Part shown: positions 35,197-43,066 of the stretch, one piece after another
Layout: every line of letters begins with the position of its first letter
Numbering within the stretch: position 1 is the first letter of the stretch
Assembly (NCBI GenBank): GCA_030373325.1
Contig: JAUCZB010000002.1
Location: 1 to 64,000 of the forward strand
DNA length: 64,000 bases
Direction of reading: 5' to 3'
Source: Cyanobium sp. CZS25K
GTDB taxonomy: Bacteria > Cyanobacteriota > Cyanobacteriia > PCC-6307 > Cyanobiaceae
Translations under genes and position numbers: made by a program
The notes under the pieces: model-generated
What the model was told of the DNA's origin: nothing
The model's database searches: none
Seen by the model: the letters and a program-made list of their open reading frames with translations, nothing else

Positions 35197-36295
35197 AACC
35201 CCCAGGCCCGCTCCGGGGCCTCGCCCTTGGGCTGGCGCTGCTGGCCAGAGCCACCGGGTGATCGCACAGAAGACCCGGCTGAGTGAATCCAGACAACCAG
35301 CCCTGTGGCGAGGACGGTGATGGCCAGTGATCGACTCCCTTCGTCACTGAGGCACCCTCTGCGCGGACCCAGGATCCTGGGTCCTATCATGCGGCGGAAG
35401 TGGCGCAGTCTGGGGTTTGAGTTGATGTTCCATTGGGCAATTATCGTCCAGCTAAAAGCAATTGTCTGGCCATCAGCAACGGTCTTCCCCAGTGTTGTCG
35501 GTCTGGGGGGAAGGGGCTTCGCCATCGCCCATCCAGCCTGACCCTATAGAGGTGTGAGCACCCCCGGGAACGCCGTTGCCAAATCCTCCTGGACCTGCTG
35601 GCCTCCGCCAAGAGGGGTCTGCGAACCCTCGCCCGACGCATTCAGCGGCAGGACCAGGAACCCAAGGACACCGTGGCGCAACTCGATCGATTGACCGTGC
35701 AGCACTGCCCGGATCTCGGCAACACCGACGGCGTAGGGGTAAACATCTTTGCCAACCTGAATGTGGCGGGGGGCGCCGCTCTCTGCGGCGTCAATCCCCT
35801 ACCGTCCAGCACCACCCTGGCGGCAGCGCATCTAATCGTCGCTGAATACCATGCTCGATGGCCCTGGCGTAATGAGCGATATCCGCCGCGTTTGAGCCCA
35901 TTCAGCTCTAACGCGCCCAGAAACTGGAACACTGGCGCGCCGATGCTGTTGCCATAGGCTCCTGCGCTGACGGATCAGGCACAGCAAGGATTCTGGAATG
36001 GTGCGGACGCTGCAGACAAAATGGATTCCTCACGTTGCTGGTGCCATTTCGAGTGGCCTGGGTTGTGATCACCTCCAAGATCCAGATGCTGCCTGGCTAG
36101 TTGGCCTTAATGCTCTCCTGCGCTTCACGTAACACGTGGCAGCGAAAGGGATTTTGCACTTGCCCACGAACTGGCAGTTGATCTGGCGATGGGAAGGATC
36201 TCCAGAAGTCTGGCTTGGCCCATGAAGAGGATTGCCTTGGCGCCATTTACTGCCAATTCAGAGAACAGAGAACCAACCGAGATGACATTCAGAGT
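35197..36295. other. 1.1-kb gap without a convincing gene
   Basis: Open frames of up to about 95 codons exist on both strands between 35576 and 35957, but none has motifs or a supported start. The only clear structure is a 20-bp palindrome at 35365-35384. Confidence 0.5.
35365..35384. repeat. Perfect 20-bp palindrome
   Basis: GGACCCAGGATCCTGGGTCC reads the same on both strands with no loop. It could be a dimeric protein-binding site; without a T-run or loop it is a poor terminator. Confidence 0.9.
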
Positions 36296-36953
36296 TCAAG
36301 CGTTGGTGCCTATGCCGGCTCTCTGCTTTCCCTTGATTCGCTTTTTCAGCTTGCGGCTGTAAAGCAGTACTGCAGGAAGCCCTAGCACTGGAAGGGGACC
36401 AGGGACTGGGGTCTCGGAAGAAAAAATTGGAGCCGTTCCATTATCCATAATGACTTGTTTTGTTTCGCCAGAGAAGGGATTGTTATAACTTAAAAATCCC
36501 CCGTAGTCGCCGATTGCTCCGTTTGGATCATGAAGCTTGAGTTGACTATTGAAATCGCTTGTGTTGAAAACAGCAGCCAATCCAGCCGTGACAACGGAGC
36601 CATTGGTCACTTGGATTCCGTTTTCAAAAACAAAATTAAAGTCCTGCCAGCCACCGCTTGGCGTGAAAGGGGCACTGGTCACGGATGCAGTCATGCCAGA
36701 CGTATTCAAAGTATTATCTAAAAGCCCGTCAACCGTTCCGGATACCGTGCTGCCAATCCAGTCCGAGGGGGGGCTCGACGCCACCAGGCCCTCCAACAAT
36801 TGCATCTGTAACAACGAAAGACCAATTAAACGTAAGGGCAGTAGCTGGTCTGGACCCCAAGACAGCAGAAGCACCAATCAGGAAGCAGAGTGCTGGTTTC
36901 AGGAAAGTGGAAGGAACAGTCACTGATCCTGATAATTTTGTTCCGCACATCAT
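36296..36953 (-). pseudogene. PEP-CTERM-like exported protein, frameshifted in a G7/C7 run
   Basis: The start is MMCGTKLSGS (36953) with a signal peptide (FLKPALCFLIGASAVLGSRP) and LTFNWSFVVTDAIVGGPGGV. At the homopolymer 36767-36773 (seven G on the plus strand) the frame must change to continue as SSPPSDWIGSTVSGTVDGLL, a beta-rich secreted domain. The C-terminus is a sorting signal: ETPVPGPLPVLGLPAVLLYS then RKLKKRIKGK. Such tails are processed by exosortases in the cell envelope. One-base slippage in the run would restore the roughly 218-residue protein. Confidence 0.8.
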
Positions 36954-37038
36954 GCCACATGGCAGCCTAAAAGTCTGCCCTCCTCGACCTTGCTGAGCTT
37001 CTCGCCTTGGCATGGTGCAGCGGAGCTCACCGCTTCCC

Positions 37039-37179
37039 ATGGCCGAGACAAGTTCCTCCACTGTTCATCAGAGTGTTCATCAGAGCGCTCCGGAGGATCT
37101 GATCAGCTTTCTCAAGGCCATCCATGACGGCCACTACCGCCGCGGTCATGAACAGAGCAAATCGGCGGGCAAGACGTAG
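37039..37179 (+). CDS. Possible small protein
   Basis: A 46-residue frame starting MAETSSSTVHQSVHQSAPED and continuing LISFLKAIHDGHYRRGHEQS. It has a balanced, soluble composition and a predicted helix. There is no strong ribosome-binding site and no known family. It converges on the GHL10 gene. Confidence 0.35.
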   Translation: MAETSSSTVHQSVHQSAPEDLISFLKAIHDGHYRRGHEQSKSAGKT

Positions 37180-37254
37180 GGGGCTGGATGGGGACGGGGG
37201 CCAGCCCAACCCGCCCTCAAAACACCCGGCGTCAGTTCACCCCCACCAGGCCGG

Positions 37255-38505
37255 CTACGGAGGCGGTGGCAGCGGTGGTGGCAGTGGCGGCAGCCCGGGC
37301 CGTGGGGGGCTGGTGACCTGCGGGCCGCCAAGCAGTTCGGCAAACCCGGCGATGCGGGCCTCCGCTGGCTCGGGACCGAGACTCCACAGGCTCTCAAAAT
37401 AGAAGAACGCCACCCCAAGACCCTGGGCCCGGGTGGCGGCCACTTTCTCGCGGATCAGCGCCAGCGGTGTGGGTCGGTTGCGCTGGCCACTCATCATGGC
37501 GATGGCCGTGGGGATGCGCTGGCGGGCCTCCTGCACCTCGGGCCGGCTGAGGTGGGGGAGATAGCTCTCCAGATCAGGTCTGTAGATCTGCACCAGTAGT
37601 TCATCGGCAATGCCGCGCTGCACCCAGGCGCGCCAATCCTGTAGCTGCAACTTGTAGGCAAAGTCGTAGTAGTTGGGCGAGATCGAGATCAGGGCGCCAG
37701 GACGCGTGCTCCGTACCGTCCCGGCCAGCTGCTCCATGAAGGCGGTGATCCGGTCGGCCCGCCATTTCACCCAGGAAGGGTCCTCGGGGTTGGCTGGCGG
37801 ATCATGTTTGGTTTCTTTGCGGTAGAGCGCCGTGGTGAAGGGGTCGTAGCCGAACTCCCGCGGCAGGCTCATGTGGTCGTCGAACTGGATGCCATCGGCG
37901 CCGTAGTCGTTCACCACCTCCAGCACCAGGTCGGTGATCAGCTGCTGCACCTCCGGCCGGAAGGGATTGAGCCACACCACCGTGCCGGCGGCGCTGATCG
38001 AGGTGAGCCCACCATCGCGTTTCTGGGTGAGCCAGCTGCGGTGCCGGCGCGCCATGGGCGAATCCGGCGGTGCCATGAAACCGAATTCAAACCAGGGGAT
38101 CACCTTCAGCCCGCGGCGGCGGCCGGCGCTGATCACCTCGGCCAGGATGTCCTGGCCCTGCAGGCCGCGGAAGGTGAAGTCCTGCAGCTCTCGCTCCTGG
38201 CTCACACGGCTGGGGTAGTAGGCAAAGCCTCCGTTCCAGACCACCGGATACAGCCGGTTGAAGCCCAGATCCGCCAGCTGGTTCACCGCGGCCTGCATCC
38301 GGGCGCGATCGCGCAGCACCGGCATGTCGTTGGCGGTGAGCCATACCCCCCGCAGTTCCACCGGTTGCGCCTGGGCCTGAGCGGGATGGCTCAGTTGCGG
38401 CAGGCCAGAGAGCAGGCAGCCGCCAACGACCAGCGCGATCCACCCGATGAGGCGATGTCTGCGCTGGCCAGCCATGGCATCCAGGGATCGGCGGAGGACA
38501 TCCAT
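37255..38505 (-). CDS. Family 10-like glycosyl hydrolase (GHL10), secreted
   Basis: 416 residues. Signal peptide (RLIGWIALVVGGCLLSGLPQ), then the GHL10 start ELRGVWLTANDMPVLRDRAR and FNRLYPVVWNGGFAYYPS. Further marks are EFGFMAPPDSPM, WLNPFRPEVQQLITDLVLEV, the acidic YGADGIQFDDHMSLP and a C-terminal FFYFESLW. The last 25 residues are proline-rich (LPPLPPPLPPPP). Members probably cleave peptidoglycan-related or other glycans outside the cytoplasm; the substrate is unknown. Confidence 0.9.
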   Translation of the reverse strand: MDVLRRSLDAMAGQRRHRLIGWIALVVGGCLLSGLPQLSHPAQAQAQPVELRGVWLTANDMPVLRDRARMQAAVNQLADLGFNRLYPVVWNGGFAYYPSRVSQERELQDFTFRGLQGQDILAEVISAGRRRGLKVIPWFEFGFMAPPDSPMARRHRSWLTQKRDGGLTSISAAGTVVWLNPFRPEVQQLITDLVLEVVNDYGADGIQFDDHMSLPREFGYDPFTTALYRKETKHDPPANPEDPSWVKWRADRITAFMEQLAGTVRSTRPGALISISPNYYDFAYKLQLQDWRAWVQRGIADELLVQIYRPDLESYLPHLSRPEVQEARQRIPTAIAMMSGQRNRPTPLALIREKVAATRAQGLGVAFFYFESLWSLGPEPAEARIAGFAELLGGPQVTSPPRPGLPPLPPPLPPPP

Positions 38506-38760
38506 CTCTGCCGATTCTGGGGTGGCTGGGCTGGGTGCGAGCGGTATGGCGGCAACGGAGGCCCTTCAGCTGCTGCAGGCCACAACTTTCGAGGGAGCTG
38601 TCCCTTGGCAAAGTTCGCTGCCGCCAGCCTGAACAATCCTTCTCGCTCCTCAGTTCTCGCTTCCCCTTCCCCATCTCTCGGTTCTCCTCCCGCAGCCGGT
38701 TGAGGTTCTCCCGCTCGGCCGGGATGACCTGACCACAGATCCGGGGGGTGGTGACCTTGG

Positions 38761-40284
38761 TCAGGGGTTCGCCAAGCGGCTGGTGACATCGGCCATCGGC
38801 AGGTCGGCATTGCCCCAGGCCTGACCGGTCAGCAGGGGGGCGGCCCCCGGCGACGGCCGTACAGCGGCACCGGCGGCAAAGGCGGCCTCCGTCCAGGCCA
38901 GCAGGAGCGGCCCCAGGGCACCACCGGCGCTGTTCTGCCCAGGCCGCAGATTGAAGTGATCCCCGTCCTGCACCAGCACCAGTTGGTTGCCCAGGGTCTT
39001 GCCCCAGCGCATCGGTTCGATCGCTTCGGGATCGGGAGGCACGATCCAGTCGCGGCTGCCGCTCACCAGCAGCACACGGCCGCTCAGTTCGCTGCCCGAG
39101 CCCCGGGGGAAAAGCAGCGACACCGGCGGGCTGACGGCTCCCACGGCAATGACGCGGGGATCCGGGAGGGCGGCATCCTGTGCACCCTTCAGCCAGCTGC
39201 ATTGCAGCGTCCAGCTGAGGTTTCGATCAGGATCATCCACGTTCGCGCAGCGTTGGCGCAGGCTGCTGTCGGTGGGCCTCACCCCGGCGACCTGCAGGGC
39301 CGTGGTCGCCCCCCAGGAATGGCCCAGCACCACGACCCGCTCGGCATCGACAGGCATGTCAAAGCCCAGCCGACCCGACGCCACCGCATCGAGCACGGCG
39401 CTGAGGTCCTTCGGGCGCAGGGCCAGCTCCTCGGGGCCCGGCGGTGGCGCCTGGCCCGCCAGCACCGCCTCCTGCTGGCTGCTGTCGCTACCGGGATGGC
39501 GAGGCAGCACCACGGTGTAGCCCCTTGAGGAGAGCAGGGTTCCCCAGCCCTCGAAGCTGGTCGGCTTGTCCCACAGGCCGTGGGAGATCAGCACCAGGCG
39601 GCCGTTGGCACCCCTGGCTGGCTCGATCACCATCACCTCCAGCGGCTGGGGCCGATGGGGAATCTGCAGGCTGGCCAGCCGCTGGTTCACGGCGACTCCA
39701 GGGCCGTTCGTCGTGCCAGCGGGCAGGGAGGCGGAGGGTGTGGTGGCGAGCAGCGCTTCAGCCTGCTGCCGTTGCCCCGCCATCCGGGTGACGATTTGAC
39801 GGGCGCGGCCGAGATTGAGCGACACCCTTTGGCCGGGGATCGCCTGCATCAGGCTCAGCAGGGTGGGCTCGCCGTTCGCGGAGGCCCGCAGCAGGGCTTC
39901 ATTCAGCGTCCGTCCGCTGAGGTCGGTCGTGCGTCCCTCCACCGTGCCGAGCGAGGCGATCACGAGCATGGCCTGCTCGAGCAGGGGCGAGCCCACCGAG
40001 CCATCGGCCACCTGCTTCACGCTGAGGGGCACGGGCTGGAGCAGCAGTTCCCTGAGCTGACGGCCTGCGGCGCCTCCGGTGGCGCGATCCAGCTCGGCCA
40101 GATCACTATTGCCCTGGCGCAAGGCCTCAGGAGACTGCAGTTCATCCAGGCGAACCGTGAAACGGGTCTCCAGCAGGGGGATCTCAATCACCACCTCTTC
40201 CAGGGCCCTGGCCGGGGTCGAAGCCATCAGGGTGGCGATCAATGCGATTCCAAGCCGTCCGGCCAGGCGTAAGCGGCAGTTCAT
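38761..40284 (-). CDS. Secreted DUF1400-alpha/beta hydrolase
   Basis: 507 residues from MNCRLRLAGRLGIALIATLM (signal peptide). Residues about 28-160 are a DUF1400 domain (EEVVIEIPLLETRFTVRLDE, two helical repeats). The rest is a chlorophyllase/PAF-acetylhydrolase-like hydrolase with oxyanion LISHGLWDKPTSFEGW, nucleophile GHSWG (VVLGHSWGATTALQVAG), acid in SGSRDWIVPPD and His in DGDHFNLRPG. The open frame extends antisense through the AraC gene to 41226; that part is discarded. It diverges from araC-like with 136 bp between starts. Confidence 0.88.
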   Translation of the reverse strand: MNCRLRLAGRLGIALIATLMASTPARALEEVVIEIPLLETRFTVRLDELQSPEALRQGNSDLAELDRATGGAAGRQLRELLLQPVPLSVKQVADGSVGSPLLEQAMLVIASLGTVEGRTTDLSGRTLNEALLRASANGEPTLLSLMQAIPGQRVSLNLGRARQIVTRMAGQRQQAEALLATTPSASLPAGTTNGPGVAVNQRLASLQIPHRPQPLEVMVIEPARGANGRLVLISHGLWDKPTSFEGWGTLLSSRGYTVVLPRHPGSDSSQQEAVLAGQAPPPGPEELALRPKDLSAVLDAVASGRLGFDMPVDAERVVVLGHSWGATTALQVAGVRPTDSSLRQRCANVDDPDRNLSWTLQCSWLKGAQDAALPDPRVIAVGAVSPPVSLLFPRGSGSELSGRVLLVSGSRDWIVPPDPEAIEPMRWGKTLGNQLVLVQDGDHFNLRPGQNSAGGALGPLLLAWTEAAFAAGAAVRPSPGAAPLLTGQAWGNADLPMADVTSRLANP

Positions 40285-40420
40285 CGTCTGTTCAGCATTG
40301 TTGGTGACTTTCGCTGCCGAGATTGCCGCTGGCCATGGTGACCTCGCCAGGATTGCAGGCCTCGAGCCTGGCGGCCTCTGGGAGGCATCGATAAACAACG
40401 AGTCGTGCTCTTGAGCTTCC

Positions 40421-41500
40421 ATGGGCATCAGGGCCAGGCTCGTCCCAGAAGTGCAAAGTCTCTCCATGGCCGCGCCAGCGGCAACCCCGATGGTGCGCCG
40501 GCTGCGGCTCGAGCACGACGACCTGGGTTTTCTCGAGGAGACGGCACGGCTGCTGGGATTTCGCAGCCGCATGCTGCAGCTGGAGGCGGGCACCAACCCC
40601 AGCCGCCTGGAGCTGGTGGATGCGGGGGAGATCAGCCTGCTGCGGCTGCAGTTCAGCCGGCGCACCTTCATCTGCGGCCCGAAACCGCCTGGGCGCGTGT
40701 TCTGCAACATCACCCTGGCGCCCGTACCCGAGCCGCCAAGGGTGCACGGACGCGACCTGGATGCCGAGACCGTGGTGGGCTTCGATCCACAGCGGGAGAT
40801 CCACTTCCAGGCTCCGGCCGCCCATCGTTTCGCGGCGCTGCTGGTGGAGGAGGGGCTGTTCTGGCAGACGGCGGCGCTGCTGGGACGGCGGGATCTCGAT
40901 CCGGATCTGTTCAGCCGCAACGCCTTCCGCCTGCATCCAGCCTGCAGCGCCGATCTGCGCCGGGTGCTCAGCCAGGCCTTCCGGGATCCGCAGGCCAGGC
41001 CAAATGACCCCGCCGCCAGGGCCGTCACCACGTGGCTGATGCGCGATGACCTGCTGCCGCTGCTGATCGCGGCGATCGAGACACCCCACTGCCACCACGG
41101 CCTGGCCGGCAGCCGCAGCGAGCGGCTGCTGATCACCCGCCTCAGCCGGCAGCTGATGGAGGAGCGGCTGGCCGATCCGCTCACCCTGCGCGACCTGTAC
41201 AGCGCCGTGCCGACTTCACGGCGCACCTTGGTCTACGCCTTCGATGAGGTGTTCGGCATGGCACCGATGCGCTTCCTGCGCCTGCAGCGCCTGCAGGCGG
41301 CCCGTCATGCGCTGGCGATGGCCGAGCCGGGCAGCACCACCGTCACGGTGATCGCCCAGCGCTGCGGCTTTGCCAGCGGCAGTCATTTCAGCCGCGTCTA
41401 CCGCGAGCATTTCGCTGAAACGCCGGCGCAGACCCTGGCCTACAGCCAGAAGCGCTCAGGCTGGTCAGGGTCGTTGCGGGTGGCCCAACGGCTGGCGTAG
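40421..41500 (+). CDS. AraC-family transcriptional regulator
   Basis: 359 residues. The N-terminal 240 residues form an AraC_binding-like domain of the type found with aromatic-compound regulators (LRLEHDDLGFLEETARLLGF..., LQFSRRTFICG). The C-terminal 100 residues carry the double helix-turn-helix: LRDLYSAVPTSRRTLVYAFDE and VIAQRCGFASGSHFSRVYRE. A later Met (40466, MAAPAATPM) may be the start. It sits among minus-strand hydrolase and sulfatase genes and is the likely local activator. The 3' end overlaps the convergent unknown gene by 61 bp. Confidence 0.9.
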   Translation: MGIRARLVPEVQSLSMAAPAATPMVRRLRLEHDDLGFLEETARLLGFRSRMLQLEAGTNPSRLELVDAGEISLLRLQFSRRTFICGPKPPGRVFCNITLAPVPEPPRVHGRDLDAETVVGFDPQREIHFQAPAAHRFAALLVEEGLFWQTAALLGRRDLDPDLFSRNAFRLHPACSADLRRVLSQAFRDPQARPNDPAARAVTTWLMRDDLLPLLIAAIETPHCHHGLAGSRSERLLITRLSRQLMEERLADPLTLRDLYSAVPTSRRTLVYAFDEVFGMAPMRFLRLQRLQAARHALAMAEPGSTTVTVIAQRCGFASGSHFSRVYREHFAETPAQTLAYSQKRSGWSGSLRVAQRLA

Positions 41501-41973
41501 TGGGCGAACAGCGGCGTTTCCTCATCAGCATGCTGCTGCGACCAGAACTGCAAGCGGATGAGCTTGCTGGCAAGGAAGTAAAGGAACGGCAGCCGGGCGC
41601 CGATGCGGCACTGGAACAGCGTGCGATTCGGACCGGCGGCTTCCGCCTTCAGATCCCAGTAGAGCGGGAAGATGATCGGCCACACCTGCAGGAAGCGTGC
41701 CTTGGTGCGGCTCTCCATCCGCACATGATGGGCCTGCATCAACTTGGGCCGGTAGAACTGGGTCATCATGAAGCCACCGCAGAATTCATCGTTGCGGATC
41801 ACGATCTCGCCATCGGCATCGCGGTAGAGGCCCGAGTATTTGTGGGAGCGTGACGCGGGCGTGCAGGACACATACTCCTCACAGGAGAAATTCACGATCC
41901 AGTCGGCCAGATCGAACTTCTCCACCGGCAGGTTGAGCAGCACCGAGGTGCCGAAGTTGAGGTTGTACTTCAT
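41440..41973 (-). CDS. Conserved hypothetical protein of the sulfatase cassette
   Basis: 177 residues from MKYNLNFGTSVLLNLPVEKF. It has mixed alpha-beta character with LADWIVNFSCEEYVSCTPAS and an MQAHHVRMESRTKARFLQVW segment. The composition suggests a ligand-binding fold, but I do not recognise it. It is the last gene of the minus-strand group sulfatase-hydrolase-this gene and its 3' end overlaps the AraC gene by 61 bp. Confidence 0.6.
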   Translation of the reverse strand: MKYNLNFGTSVLLNLPVEKFDLADWIVNFSCEEYVSCTPASRSHKYSGLYRDADGEIVIRNDEFCGGFMMTQFYRPKLMQAHHVRMESRTKARFLQVWPIIFPLYWDLKAEAAGPNRTLFQCRIGARLPFLYFLASKLIRLQFWSQQHADEETPLFAHYASRWATRNDPDQPERFWL

Positions 41974-42088
41974 CGGGACGATAGAAGAAATGGGAATGGC
42001 AGGTGGCACAGTCCTGGCGCTCCGTCGGTTGTCGGCGCGCCTCCGGAGCCCCGGAGAAGGAACAGCGTCTCCGGGGGGAGGGAAGTGA

Positions 42089-43066
42089 TCAGAGCCTGAG
42101 GTGCTCTCCTTCCACCCAGCGGATCACCAGGTTGCTGAAGGCCTCTGCCGCATCCTGGTAGCTGTAATGGCCGGCGTTCTCCAGCACCTGCAGCTGGGCG
42201 CGTGGCAGCCGCTGCTGCAGGCGGCTGGCGTTCTCCACATCCAGAAGAGCGTCATGGCGGCCCCAGAACAGCTGCACCGGCAGATCAAGCTGCGCCAGCA
42301 GCGGATCGGTGGTCGCCAGGCTGGCGGGGTAGTCGCGGAACCAGCGGCAGATCGGGCCCACCCGACCGGCATAGGAGCGGATGTAGTCATCCACCTCCAA
42401 CGCATTGGGCGTGTAGTTCACATAGCCCAGCTGGTTGCCGGCTTCCACGAAGGTGGCGGCGCCGGCCATCGCCACCATGAAGCGCCAGAAGCCGGAAGTC
42501 ACCAGCTTGTTGATGATGCTGCCGTTGGAGGAGGGGGCGATCGCCGGGCCGTCGCCGATCACCAGGCTGGCGGCGATGGCTGGGTTCTCACCCACACAGG
42601 CCACGGCGGCGGCCATGCCCACATCCGGCGCCACCAGATGCGGGCGGACGAGCCCCAGCTGTTCGATCAGCGCCTTCAGGAAGCGGCCCTGGGCGGCGAA
42701 GGTCATCCATTCCAGCCCTCCACTGCTGCGACCGAACCCCGGTAGATCCACCGCCACCAGATCGAAGCGTGCTGCCAGGGCTGGCCAGATCGGTGCAAAG
42801 GCCACGATGCTCTGCGGCAGCGGACAGATCAGCAGCACCGTGGGGGCTCCCGCCAGGCGCTGACGGGCGATGCGGATGCGCTCCCCCATCAGCTCGATCG
42901 TCTCCAGGGGCATGGCCGGCGGCTGGGCCAGCGTCGGCGTGCTGGAGCGGCCATTCCCGCGCTGCCGGCGACGCACGTTCCGGTACTCCGGAGTGATCAT
43001 CAGCAGGGCTGAGGCGATCGCTCTATCCAGCAGCGAAGGGCGGCGCAGTGGGGTGGCGGGAATCAT
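42089..43066 (-). CDS. Alpha/beta hydrolase with Asp nucleophile (haloalkane dehalogenase/epoxide hydrolase-like)
   Basis: 325 residues. The nucleophile elbow reads APDVGMAAAVA, with aspartate where esterases have serine, as in dehalogenases and epoxide hydrolases. Other marks are the start of the core VLLICPLPQSIVAFAPIWPA, LVAVDLPGFGRSSGG, the acid region FWGRHDALLDV and the His in LENAGHYSYQDA. The first 50 residues are an unusual extension. The ATG overlaps the sulfatase stop (ATGA, 43063-43066), so both are made from one transcript. Substrate unknown. Confidence 0.85.
   Translation of the reverse strand: MIPATPLRRPSLLDRAIASALLMITPEYRNVRRRQRGNGRSSTPTLAQPPAMPLETIELMGERIRIARQRLAGAPTVLLICPLPQSIVAFAPIWPALAARFDLVAVDLPGFGRSSGGLEWMTFAAQGRFLKALIEQLGLVRPHLVAPDVGMAAAVACVGENPAIAASLVIGDGPAIAPSSNGSIINKLVTSGFWRFMVAMAGAATFVEAGNQLGYVNYTPNALEVDDYIRSYAGRVGPICRWFRDYPASLATTDPLLAQLDLPVQLFWGRHDALLDVENASRLQQRLPRAQLQVLENAGHYSYQDAAEAFSNLVIRWVEGEHLRL

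Noticed and set aside
35642..35957. Overlapping 95-codon frames on both strands
   Set aside because: Neither has a start signal or homology-like pattern; likely chance open frames in GC-rich DNA.
40285..41226. N-terminal extension of the DUF1400 hydrolase frame
   Set aside because: It runs antisense through the AraC regulator; the signal peptide at 40284 is the real N-terminus.
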